DNA of 17,967 nucleotides from Acidobacteriota bacterium (GTDB lineage Bacteria; Acidobacteriota; Terriglobia; Terriglobales; Acidobacteriaceae). The first letter of the stretch is position 1; each line of letters begins with the position of its first letter. Below, in pieces: positions 6,719-14,090 of the stretch. The translations under genes and the position numbers were made by a program. The stretch spans positions 1-17,967 of the forward strand of contig JAJYAE010000056.1 in NCBI GenBank assembly GCA_021779695.1, read 5' to 3'. Below the pieces are notes generated by a model that did no database searches, had not been told where the DNA came from, and saw only the letters and a program-made list of their open reading frames with translations.

Positions 6719-9486
6719 TTGGAAAGGTCGATGCGGTAGATGTGCTGCGCGGCGGTCAGGACGAGCAGTTGCTTGAGCTGCGGAACGAAGCGCGCCGCGA
6801 TCACGTCCTGATCCAGAAGGTAGTGCGCCAGCAGTTCTCCATTTGCACAATCGTAGAGGTTCAGCTCCTGCAGTCGGTTGGTTGCTGCGATCATGCCCAG
6901 GCTGTCGTCGCCGGCCAGCGCGCGCCCGAAGAAGGCGGCGAGGCGGGCCCCGTCAGAGACACGATAGACGGCTGTGTTGTTGCTGTTTCCGTAGACTGCC
7001 AGGTAGCTGCCAAACAGGCCGGCCGTGCGCTGGTCGGCCTGGGAGATACCAAGCTGGGGTGACAGGAGCGCATGCTCAACTTTGCCAGTACGATTGGAGA
7101 GGACTTCAACGAGAGTTCCCTGGGGGTTGAGGAACTGAAAGCCAAGGTCCGCGGTGTGAATCACCTTGATGCCGTGCTGGCTGGTTCGATCGAGGCCGGT
7201 CGGACTCTCACGGTCCATGACAAAGAGGGTCTTGTCGCCATCGGCCTGCACCATCTGAGGAACGGCGTAGAGGAAGCGCAAAGTCCAAAGTCTTGTCTCG
7301 GTTTGGGCGTCCAGCGCTTCCATATCGACATCCGCATTGATGATCTGCAGTGGGCTGAGCGGCTTGAAGCGAACCCGAACGGAGCCGAACTGCAAGGGGT
7401 CGCCGAGGCGGGATAACCCGAAGACGTACTTGTGCGTGAGCTTGTCGAGGTTGGGATCGCTGGAAGGCTTCAGTTCGTGGGAGACAAGCGCGGCCTGAAG
7501 GCTGCCCGTGTCCGTGATGGCGACGGTGCGAAAGGGCGAGGTGACGGCCATGCGTTTGCCGGTGGAAAGATCCCACTCTGCGCCGCGCGCACGGTCGGAG
7601 AGAGCGAGATAGCGGCCATTCATGCTGAAGGCGCTTGCTTCGACCACAGAGAGCGGCGTGACAGGGAGGGCGATCTCCTGGAGGGCGCCGTGGAGGCTTC
7701 CGATGCCGAGGCCGCCGGTGGGGATTTCTGCAGCGAGTTCGTCGCCGAGGAGATCGACGGTCTCAAGCCGGAACTCTCTACGGACCAGGGTTGTAGCCGG
7801 ATCGAGGAGCGCCGCGGCCGCTTTGTTGGTCGGGCCAAAGAGCAGGCCTTCTGTTCCCGCGATGCTTGTGAGCCAGCCGGGTGGCAACTGGAACTCGCCA
7901 AGTTTTTGCCCGCCGGGGAATGTGGTGTAGCACATGGTGTAGGTTTCATTGGCGGCGCCGGTTTTGATGCTCCAGTCACAGGTGGAAAGCATTTTGCCGG
8001 ACCCGACGAAAGAGAACCTCTCCTGCGACAGGCCGGAGAGTGCGCCGCCGAGGTGGACGGTGGTGTGATTTTGGAGATCGTAGGCCATGGCCACGGTGCC
8101 CGATGTGGCGACGAAATAGCGTCCATCGCGCGACCAGCGCATGAGGGCCTGGAATGTTGGGGTCATGCGGGCATTGGAGTTGCCGAGGCTGCCGTAGTCA
8201 TCGAAGAAGTGCAGATTCTGATAGAGCATCTGGCCGGTGCGGATGTCGGCGAGCTTAAGCCAGACGGAGTCCTCGAAGTAGCTGACGCAGGCCAGAACGT
8301 GACCATCGGGCGAGAGACTTGTTTGTACGCATCCGGCGTAGTCGACAAAGTCCTGAATATCCGTCGGCTGGCCCGAGGCCAACTGCCATCGCTCAACGTG
8401 GAGATCGTTGTAATGGAAGACCAGGTCCTGGGAATCGGGAGTGAACTGGGCCATCTCCGCATGGAGGGCATCGACGGAGAAGAGCAACTGCAGGGGCGCG
8501 GTACTGAGGACGTGAATCTGATATGTATCCTGGGCGAGCGCGTATTTGCCATCCGGGCTGAGGGCGACGTTCTCCAGCGCTGGATTCATGGGCTGCTGCA
8601 GAGGAACAGAGACAAGCCCCGGCGTGGCGGGGAGGATGGGATCGATGCGCTGCTGCCGGATTGCCTGCTGAAAGGGCTGGAAGTCAGGACGATAGATGGG
8701 GCGCGGATCGCGACAACTCCCTGGCAGCGAAGAGATGAGCTTGTGCGCCATGCGCACGCGGAGGCTGATTTCGGGTGTCAGATCAAAAGCGTCGGTGAAG
8801 AGATTGCCGGTGTATCCTCCGTTGTCGTTGATGCGATCAAGAAAGACGGCGAAGGCTCGCGGGTTGTAATGGGCCTTGATCATGGCCCACATGCCGACGC
8901 GGTCCGCGAGGAGTTCGTCGCTCTGCTGTTCGTCCACGGATAAGACGGAGTATTCGTCGGGAGGAATGTTCAACATGCGCTGGAATTTGTCGTCGACGTC
9001 GGCGCGGTCCCCGAGCTGCTTGACGTGCATGAGCCTCCTCAAGCGACGCGTGACCGCAGAGGCCGAGTGGTGAATGTAGGTCCTGCCGATCTCCTGCGCG
9101 AGCATTGCGGCCAGCTCGTCCTCGTTGCGCGCGTCCATGAGGAGCTTGCGGCTGATGTAGATGTGCCCGCCGGCGAGCGAGAAGGCGCGCAACTCGGCAG
9201 ATTCAAATACGCGGAAGGTGTAATGAATCGAGGTGGCCGGGAGCTGATCGAGAATGCGCTGCCCGATTTCGTTGAGATACGCACTCTGGTCCGGGGGCAA
9301 GAGGATGTAACGCGGCTCAACCATGTCGGCCTGGGCGTCGCCGAGCCACTGCTCCTGCTGATCTGTGAAGATGTCTGGCCGGTTGACGCGAAGGCGGGGT
9401 TGACGCAAGGAGCAAACCGGCTGCACCGCGCCGGCGATGCGCGCAAGAGCAAGCAGCAGCAAAAGCCCGGCGAGTTTTCGTTTCAT
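6706..9486 (-). CDS. Exported M48-like pseudopeptidase with C-terminal beta-propeller region
   Basis: A 926-residue protein. It starts with a signal peptide (MKRKLAGLLLLLALARIAGA), followed by FTDQQEQWLGDAQAD and an M48-type metallopeptidase-like domain (about 40-255) with the family's AFSLAGGHIYISRKLL segment and NEDELAAMLAQEIG helix. The zinc motif HExxH reads QEIGR (131-135; bases 9082-9096), so both zinc-binding histidines are missing; the downstream ELLAD that should give the third ligand is kept. Activity as a protease is therefore unlikely. From about residue 305 to the end come repeated strands such as NVALSPDGKYAL, TSLSPDGHVLACVS and MRWSRDGRYFVAT, typical of WD40/TolB-like beta-propeller blades. 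The start at Met 9486 was chosen for the signal peptide; the frame is open to 9594. Just downstream of a Tat-exported protein gene (98 bases), perhaps an operon. Role unknown, maybe envelope scaffold or chaperone. Confidence 0.8.
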   Translation of the reverse strand: MKRKLAGLLLLLALARIAGAVQPVCSLRQPRLRVNRPDIFTDQQEQWLGDAQADMVEPRYILLPPDQSAYLNEIGQRILDQLPATSIHYTFRVFESAELRAFSLAGGHIYISRKLLMDARNEDELAAMLAQEIGRTYIHHSASAVTRRLRRLMHVKQLGDRADVDDKFQRMLNIPPDEYSVLSVDEQQSDELLADRVGMWAMIKAHYNPRAFAVFLDRINDNGGYTGNLFTDAFDLTPEISLRVRMAHKLISSLPGSCRDPRPIYRPDFQPFQQAIRQQRIDPILPATPGLVSVPLQQPMNPALENVALSPDGKYALAQDTYQIHVLSTAPLQLLFSVDALHAEMAQFTPDSQDLVFHYNDLHVERWQLASGQPTDIQDFVDYAGCVQTSLSPDGHVLACVSYFEDSVWLKLADIRTGQMLYQNLHFFDDYGSLGNSNARMTPTFQALMRWSRDGRYFVATSGTVAMAYDLQNHTTVHLGGALSGLSQERFSFVGSGKMLSTCDWSIKTGAANETYTMCYTTFPGGQKLGEFQLPPGWLTSIAGTEGLLFGPTNKAAAALLDPATTLVRREFRLETVDLLGDELAAEIPTGGLGIGSLHGALQEIALPVTPLSVVEASAFSMNGRYLALSDRARGAEWDLSTGKRMAVTSPFRTVAITDTGSLQAALVSHELKPSSDPNLDKLTHKYVFGLSRLGDPLQFGSVRVRFKPLSPLQIINADVDMEALDAQTETRLWTLRFLYAVPQMVQADGDKTLFVMDRESPTGLDRTSQHGIKVIHTADLGFQFLNPQGTLVEVLSNRTGKVEHALLSPQLGISQADQRTAGLFGSYLAVYGNSNNTAVYRVSDGARLAAFFGRALAGDDSLGMIAATNRLQELNLYDCANGELLAHYLLDQDVIAARFVPQLKQLLVLTAAQHIYRIDLSKLGR

Positions 9487-9584
9487 CCTACGACTCTGCA
9501 GACGAAGTAAAGCAGGCAACATGGTAACCCGCGAGAGGCCGGTGTGGGAACGGTTTGGAAGGAGAGTACACGCAGGCCATCCGT

Positions 9585-10955
9585 CTACGCCCACCTCCTC
9601 AACTCCGGGTACCGTGCAAAGATGCGCTGGCGGTCGTCGGAGGGCAGTTGGCCCAGGCGGATGGGCCTATCCTGGGGTCGCGTGCCCTTCTGGTTCAAGA
9701 CGTTCATCAGGCTCCACTCCCGCTGCAGCGTCTGGGGCTCGTGCGCGGGCAAGTCGTATCGGGTGAAGTCGACGACCATGCGGGGACTGCCGGTTACCCA
9801 GTTATCGAGCAGTGCGAGGCGAAACTCGCGATTCATAAACCAGCGGATTTCCAACTCTTTCTCAGAGCCTGGTGCGCCCGTTCCTTTGGCATCGAAGCGG
9901 TAGTTGAGCGATGCGTTGCTGGGCACGTGCCTGCGCCACTCCATGCCAAACTCACCTTCGGTAATCACCCTGGTGTCAGGCCATCTTTGTTTGATGGATT
10001 GCAGCCACCAGGCGAGGTCCGGATCGTGGCCGATGGAGACCTCCCAAATGCCTGTGACCCAGCCAAAGCCGTTGAGGGCGTGGCCCGCGTCAAAGTGCAT
10101 CGCGGTGGTATCGATCATCTCCCTGCGGCCCACCTGTTCTCCCAGATCTTGCACTGTTTCGATGGGGCCCACGCCCATGCGGCTGTTGAATCCACCCTGA
10201 AAGCCGTTGCGACGGGCTGCAAGGAAATCGCATGTCCAGCCATCGAGGCAGACGCAGTCGATGAAGTCGGCGGGGCCCTGGGCGGGCTTCAAATAGTGGT
10301 CACGACTGGGGTAGTAGGGATAGCAGATGCCGCCGTCGCCATCGCCGTTGTCAATGCCGTGCTGGCTCCAGATCTGGCCCTGGCATACATGGATACCCTC
10401 TTCAGTGGCGAGGTAGCGCTGGTTCTCGGCATCCATAAAGCCCGCGACCAGAGACTGCGGGCGATAGCCGTTGCCCACCATCTTCGAGATCATCTGCAGG
10501 GCGTTGTGAATGGTGTCGCGAATATGTTGGCGGGTGTCATACATGGGCGCGAAATAGCCGCCGGGGATGAAGGTAATCTCGTCGCCATACTGCCGATGAT
10601 AGGAAGCGAGCAAGCGGCGCGCCTCCTGGTATTCCGGGCGGGTGTCATTGAGCGCGAGCCAACTGATGGCCCAGGTCATTCTGCCGTCGGGACAGCCGCG
10701 TGCAAAGGCTTCGCGGCGGGAGCGGATATGCTGCGGGCTGTTGGCGGGGGCCTCGTCTTCGCCGATGGAGCGGCTGGGAGTGACCTCGATCTGGTTTACC
10801 CGCACGATCGAGATATGTGTGACGAAGCGTCCCCTAAAAGGCGAGGCCGCCGGGGCCGCGGGCTGTGGGGTTTGTCCGGGCGAAGCACCGGCAAGAGCAC
10901 AGGCGGAGCCGGCAGCGCGGTTGAGAAACTTTCGTCTGGTCCAGAGAGGGTCCAT
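9585..10955 (-). CDS. Tat-exported protein resembling DUF3863 family
   Basis: A 456-residue protein whose N-terminus MDPLWTRRKFLNRAAGSA is a twin-arginine signal (RR at 7-8, then a hydrophobic A/G-rich stretch), so it is exported folded. The mature part has GDEITFIPGGYFAPMYDT, HGIDNGDGDGGICYPYYPS, DFIDCVCLDGWTCDF and NGFGWVTGIWEVSIGHDP, many conserved-looking Trp, Asp and His residues that fit a TIM-barrel or deacetylase-like carbohydrate enzyme. I think it matches the uncharacterised DUF3863 family, known mainly from Bacteroidetes, but this is from memory and moderate. The start at 10955 was chosen because AAAGGA lies six to eight bases upstream and the Tat signal begins there; the frame is open further to 11081. 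It is first in a likely minus-strand pair with the M48-like gene. Confidence 0.7.
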   Translation of the reverse strand: MDPLWTRRKFLNRAAGSACALAGASPGQTPQPAAPAASPFRGRFVTHISIVRVNQIEVTPSRSIGEDEAPANSPQHIRSRREAFARGCPDGRMTWAISWLALNDTRPEYQEARRLLASYHRQYGDEITFIPGGYFAPMYDTRQHIRDTIHNALQMISKMVGNGYRPQSLVAGFMDAENQRYLATEEGIHVCQGQIWSQHGIDNGDGDGGICYPYYPSRDHYLKPAQGPADFIDCVCLDGWTCDFLAARRNGFQGGFNSRMGVGPIETVQDLGEQVGRREMIDTTAMHFDAGHALNGFGWVTGIWEVSIGHDPDLAWWLQSIKQRWPDTRVITEGEFGMEWRRHVPSNASLNYRFDAKGTGAPGSEKELEIRWFMNREFRLALLDNWVTGSPRMVVDFTRYDLPAHEPQTLQREWSLMNVLNQKGTRPQDRPIRLGQLPSDDRQRIFARYPELRRWA

Positions 10956-11119
10956 GGTCTTCCTTTCGCAATTCCCCAGCCTGCCGTGACAGGGTTTGCG
11001 GAAACTCTTCTTCAGCAGGGATTTTACGGAAGGATGCGCATCTTTGCACCGCCGGAGGCTTGCTCGAACATGGGCAGACACTTCCAGCGCGGCCCACCGG
11101 ATGCTACTCTCGGGGCATC

Positions 11120-11254
11120 GTGACAGCGGCCAAAAATACCCTCTACTACGGCGACAACCTCGAAGTTCTCCAACGGTACATCAAAGATGAGTCGGTGGAC
11201 CTCGTCTACCTTGACCCGCCGTTCAACCAGTGCGGCTTCATGATTTCGATTTGA
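11120..11254 (+). pseudogene. N-terminal stub of a DNA methyltransferase (N6-A/N4-C type)
   Basis: From GTG 11120 the 44 codons read VTAAKNTLYYGDNLEV, then a helix, then SVDLVYLDPPFN, which is the standard beginning of beta-class site-specific DNA methyltransferases, where the catalytic DPPF/DPPY motif IV comes near the N-terminus. Directly after the Asn the similarity ends: residues QCGFMISI and a TGA (11252-11254) replace the several hundred residues of SAM-binding and target-recognition sequence. Neither downstream frame restores the family pattern. It cannot be an active enzyme. It is the remnant that marks the left edge of the lower-GC island with the DpnI-like gene. The original target sequence cannot be told from the stub. 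Confidence 0.75.
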
Positions 11255-11323
11255 ACCAAGCTATCCACATATACTTCGAGGGACATATTGACTTCGCCAT
11301 TTGCTTGCCAACATGATGTGAGA

Positions 11324-11353
11324 ATGGGCGAATTAGATGGAGCAAAGACGTAG
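11324..11353 (+). other. Nine-codon leader frame ending at the DpnI-like start
   Basis: ATG GGC GAA TTA GAT GGA GCA AAG ACG TAG is in the same frame as the DpnI-like gene and its amber stop directly abuts the TTG start at 11354. It may be a small leader cistron, or the stop may be a nonsense change inside a longer N-terminus, or chance. The GGAG at 11339-11342 lies inside it and is the only ribosome-binding candidate for the TTG. Confidence 0.25.
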
Positions 11354-12157
11354 TTGAGCGCCGCTTCGGACAATACGGCGCTGGTTGCAAATTACATCAG
11401 CAACTCACAGAGGGCTCGCGTTGTTAGCGAAGCGTGGGTGTTGAGGAACGGCTACTGCTTGGCCTGCACGTCTAACAGCCTCTTACCAACAATTGCCAAC
11501 ACGCGGACCAAGGATTTCGTCTGTCCCGCGTGTTCGCACGGATACGAATTGAAGAGCAAACGCGGCGCATTCGGGAGCAGGATAGCGGATGGAGCCTACT
11601 CGGCCATGGCGGCAACCATTCGCGAAGGCCGCACGCCCAGCTTCTTATTGATGGAGTATTCTCCCACTTGGGAAGTACAAAACCTGACCGCCGTCCACCA
11701 TTCTCTGATTACTCAAGACTGCATTGTAGAAAGGAGAGCGCTCGGTCCTATGGCCCGCAGAGCCGGGTGGGTGGGCTGCAACATTATCTTGCCGAAAATC
11801 GCCCTCGAAGGTCGTATACCATTGGTGACCGCCGGCAGCGCTCATGCACGGGAGGCTCCGCGACGGGCTTTTGCCCGCCTCCAATTTCTTTCGAGCATGC
11901 CTGCGAAGCGAAGAGGTTGGGCGGCATCCCTTCTCAATCTTCTCCGTCAGCTTCCGGGCGATTGCTTTTCCCTGAGCGATGCCTACTTGTTCGAAGAACA
12001 TCTCGCCAAACTATATCCGGAGAATAACAATGTTCGTCCAAAAATCCGACAGCAACTTCAAGTTCTTCGAGACGCGGGAATAATTCGCTTTGAGGCGCGA
12101 GGCTTGTACAAGTTCGTCGCAGGAGGACGGCCCGGTGGTTCTAGTCAGATGGTATGA
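11354..12157 (+). CDS. DpnI-like methyl-directed restriction endonuclease (DRP family)
   Basis: A 267-residue homologue of DpnI / dam-replacing protein, which cuts GATC only when its adenine is methylated (type IIM). The alignment to Streptococcus DpnI (from memory) runs nearly full length: ISNSQRARVVSEAWV near the start, GYELKSKRGAF, LGPMARRAGWVGCNI, and the C-terminal RQQLQVLRDAGIIRFEARG. The PD-(D/E)xK catalytic residues are D54, E65 and K67; a zinc site is formed by C35, C38, C57 and C60; W139 corresponds to the tryptophan that senses N6-methyladenine. Residues about 195-255 form the winged-helix reader. A stop lies directly upstream, so TTG 11354 is the first possible start and gives the same N-terminal length as DpnI; its ribosome site (GGAG, 11 bases away) is weak. 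GC content is lower than in neighbours, suggesting transfer. No key residue is missing. Confidence 0.92.
   Translation: MSAASDNTALVANYISNSQRARVVSEAWVLRNGYCLACTSNSLLPTIANTRTKDFVCPACSHGYELKSKRGAFGSRIADGAYSAMAATIREGRTPSFLLMEYSPTWEVQNLTAVHHSLITQDCIVERRALGPMARRAGWVGCNIILPKIALEGRIPLVTAGSAHAREAPRRAFARLQFLSSMPAKRRGWAASLLNLLRQLPGDCFSLSDAYLFEEHLAKLYPENNNVRPKIRQQLQVLRDAGIIRFEARGLYKFVAGGRPGGSSQMV
12121..12126 (+). promoter_or_regulatory. Perfect Shine-Dalgarno that fixes the zinc-ribbon gene start
   Basis: AGGAGG lies inside the last codons of the DpnI-like gene, eight bases before GTG 12135. It decides this start over the upstream TTG at 12090 and suggests translational coupling. Confidence 0.65.
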
Positions 12158-12419
12158 GAAGCAGCATCTTTGTCCTAGATGCGCAACACAATGGACGGAT
12201 GCGTGGACGTGCGAATGCAATGACAGATGTCCGGAATGTCATTTGGAATCAAGCCCTATCTCATCGCGTGACCTGAGTCGAGGGTTGCTCCCGCAGGATT
12301 TCCAAGAAGCAGAGAGATGGCTCGGTCTTGGAGCCCCAAGCGTGCCACTAGACCCTACTCCGGTCGCAACAGCGGAGCAAGCCCGAGATTACGCCGAAGC
12401 ACGGCTCGAAGCAGGATAG
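12135..12419 (+). CDS. Small six-cysteine zinc-ribbon protein coupled to the DpnI-like gene
   Basis: A 94-residue protein from GTG 12135, overlapping the last 23 bases of the DpnI-like gene in another frame. The N-terminal half has CPRC (13-16) and CECNDRCPEC (26-35), that is CxxC-x9-CxC-x3-CxxC, a zinc-ribbon or rubredoxin-knuckle pattern. The C-terminal half is acidic and Ala/Glu-rich, with a likely helix at the end (AEQARDYAEARLEAG). No signal peptide. I do not recognise the family. Overlap, shared strand and the strong ribosome site argue that it is co-expressed with the nuclease and could be an accessory or control factor, by loose analogy to the second gene dpnD of the DpnI locus, though I see no similarity to it. 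The same frame stays open after the TAG stop (see 12429-12632). Confidence 0.6.
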   Translation: MVLVRWYEKQHLCPRCATQWTDAWTCECNDRCPECHLESSPISSRDLSRGLLPQDFQEAERWLGLGAPSVPLDPTPVATAEQARDYAEARLEAG

Positions 12420-12428
12420 CTGTTTGAA

Positions 12429-12632
12429 TTGAACGTCCTAAGCGTGGGGGCGATCATCACTCGTGCGAGTGAGTTGCAGGGTATTTTCGATGAGTTGGGC
12501 AAAGGGCGTTCGTTCGGCAACTCGACGACGCATATGGGTAAGCTAATTCCCAAACTGAACAATCGCGCGTCTGGGGGATGTCCGGTCCTCGCATTCGGCA
12601 TCAAAAAGACCGCCTATGATCCGTATGCCTAA
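12429..12632 (+). CDS. Hypothetical short frame after an amber codon
   Basis: After the TAG at 12417-12419 the same frame is open for 70 codons to TAA at 12630. From TTG 12429 it would encode 67 residues, with a helix-like ITRASELQGIFDELGKG and end KKTAYDPYA. No family is recognised and there is no good ribosome-binding site, so independent translation is doubtful. It may be the tail of a once longer zinc-ribbon protein (about 165 residues) broken by a nonsense mutation. The 110 bases from 12633 to the aminotransferase start hold no convincing feature. Confidence 0.25.
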   Translation: MNVLSVGAIITRASELQGIFDELGKGRSFGNSTTHMGKLIPKLNNRASGGCPVLAFGIKKTAYDPYA

Positions 12633-12742
12633 CATACGCGTCCTCGACGAGAAGCCAAAGTTTGCTCTGATCGACTTTGCTGCGCTGCGCCGGGGTGGCG
12701 GGGCTTGGTCATTGGCGGAAAATCTGTAAAGATAGAAGCATC

Positions 12743-13939
12743 ATGACAGTTTCCGCCCCAGCAAAAGTCTTTGCCGAGCGCATCGGCCGCATTGAAGTTT
12801 CCGCAACCATGGCTGTGGCCGCCGAGGCCGCCAAGCTGCGCGCCGGTGGCGCGAACCTGGTGGATTTTGGCGCCGGAGAACCGCATTTTTCGACTCCGCG
12901 CCATATTAAAGACGCGGCTGTGGCGGCGATTGAGGCGAACTTTACCCGCTACACGGTGGTGCCGGGGATTCCCGATGTGCGCAAGGCGATTATCGAGCGT
13001 CATGCGTGCGATTTTGGCTCGGACTACGGGCTGGATGAGGCGATTTTCACGACCGGCGGCAAGCTGGCGCTGTTCAACACCATCCAGGTGCTGGTGGACC
13101 ACGGCGACGAGGTGATTCTGCCGGTGCCGTACTGGGTAAGCTTCAAGGACATCATCCAATATGCGGGCGGCAAGGTGGTATTTCTGGAGACCAGCGAGGC
13201 GGAGAGCTTCCGCATCACGGCGGACGCGATTGAAAAGGCCATTACTCCGCGAACGAAGGCGATCATACTGAATTCGCCGTCGAACCCGGCGGGTTCAGTG
13301 GTGAGTGCCGCGGACCTGGAGCGGATTGTGCATCTGGCGCACGAGCGCGGGATTTTCCTGCTTTTGGATGAGTGCTATGTGTATCTGAACTATGCGGGCA
13401 AGCCGGTCTCGGGCGGATCGTTTACCTGGGCCAAAGAGCACCTGGTGATTTTGGGGTCGCTGTCGAAGACGTACGCAATGACGGGATGGCGCGCGGGGTA
13501 TGCGCTGGCGTCAAAGGCGGTGACGGCGAATCTGAGCAAGCTGCAGTCGCAGTCGACGTCAAACGCGACGAGCTTTGTGCAGAAGGCGGCGATTGCGGCG
13601 CTGGCAGGGCCGCAGGAGTGTGTGGCGGAGTTCCGCGCGGAATTTATTGATCTGCGCGACTACATGTTGAAGAAGCTGGCTGAGATTCCGGGGGTGACGT
13701 GCACGAAGCCGGAGGGCGCGTTCTATGTGTATCCGAATATTTCGGCGTTCCTGGGCAAGGGCGGGATCAAGACGGCGACGGAACTGGCGACGAAGCTGCT
13801 GCACGAGGCGCACGTGGTGACGGTGCCGGGCGAGGCGTTCGGTACCGGCGAGCACATCCGGATGTCGTATCCGGTGACCAAGCAGAGCATTGACGAGGGA
13901 ACGAAGCGGATGGGCGCGTTTCTGACGGGACTGGCCTAG
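12743..13939 (+). CDS. Class I aminotransferase, aspartate type
   Basis: A 398-residue PLP-dependent fold-type I aminotransferase, most like the I-beta aspartate aminotransferases (aspartate + 2-oxoglutarate to oxaloacetate + glutamate); some relatives also act on prephenate or aromatic substrates, so exact specificity is open. Visible marks are FGAGEPHFSTPRHIKDAA (42-59), the NSPSNPAG cofactor loop (177-184), LLLDECYVYL with the pyridine-nitrogen Asp (209), the PLP-binding lysine in SLSKTYAMTGWR (K242), and IRMSYP near the C-terminus with the substrate-carboxylate Arg. Met 12743 begins MTVSAPAKVFAERIGRI, as in the family; the frame is open 22 codons further upstream without family sequence. 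Ribosome site is weak (GAAG). It lies just right of the DpnI-like island and its codon use is again host-like. Confidence 0.92.
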   Translation: MTVSAPAKVFAERIGRIEVSATMAVAAEAAKLRAGGANLVDFGAGEPHFSTPRHIKDAAVAAIEANFTRYTVVPGIPDVRKAIIERHACDFGSDYGLDEAIFTTGGKLALFNTIQVLVDHGDEVILPVPYWVSFKDIIQYAGGKVVFLETSEAESFRITADAIEKAITPRTKAIILNSPSNPAGSVVSAADLERIVHLAHERGIFLLLDECYVYLNYAGKPVSGGSFTWAKEHLVILGSLSKTYAMTGWRAGYALASKAVTANLSKLQSQSTSNATSFVQKAAIAALAGPQECVAEFRAEFIDLRDYMLKKLAEIPGVTCTKPEGAFYVYPNISAFLGKGGIKTATELATKLLHEAHVVTVPGEAFGTGEHIRMSYPVTKQSIDEGTKRMGAFLTGLA

Positions 13940-13985
13940 CAGGCGCCGCAGGAGAGCGAAGTAAACCGGCCCGGAGGTCGCGCAG

Positions 13986-14031
13986 AGCTGGCGGCTTTCG
14001 GGCTGGTTTGCGCAGGTGTGTCTCGCCAGCT
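13986..14031. repeat. Inverted repeat upstream of manC
   Basis: AGCTGGCG (13986-13993) and CGCCAGCT (14024-14031) form a perfect 8-bp stem with a 30-base loop. It lies 46 bases after the aminotransferase stop and 60 before manC. AAAAAG rather than T follows, so it is not a typical terminator on the plus strand. Confidence 0.35.
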
Positions 14032-14090
14032 GAAAAAGTGTCGTCCATCGCTGTGCAAACCATCCTTCGGTCGGGTAGGATGGGTTTTCC

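Noticed and set aside
7432..8943. Long plus-strand open frame (503 codons) inside the M48-like gene
   Set aside because: Antisense shadow caused by high GC; its translation has no family motif, while the minus strand has signal peptide, M48 features and propeller blades.
9555..11123. Long plus-strand open frame (522 codons) over the Tat-exported protein gene
   Set aside because: Antisense shadow; the opposite strand carries a Tat signal, good ribosome site and protein-like composition.
11221..11256. GTTCAA ... TTGAAC inverted repeat at the break in the methyltransferase stub
   Set aside because: Only 6 bp with 24 bases between; no matching copy at the right edge, so not evidence for a mobile-element end.
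11215..11316. Possible continuation of the methyltransferase in another frame
   Set aside because: The shifted frame reads a plausible stretch (FDLNQAIHIYFEGHIDF) but not the SN-x-YN-type sequence expected after DPPFN, and it stops after about 33 codons.
12625..12729. 34-codon frame MPNIRVLDEKPK... before the aminotransferase
   Set aside because: No ribosome site, no recognised family and very short; may be chance.
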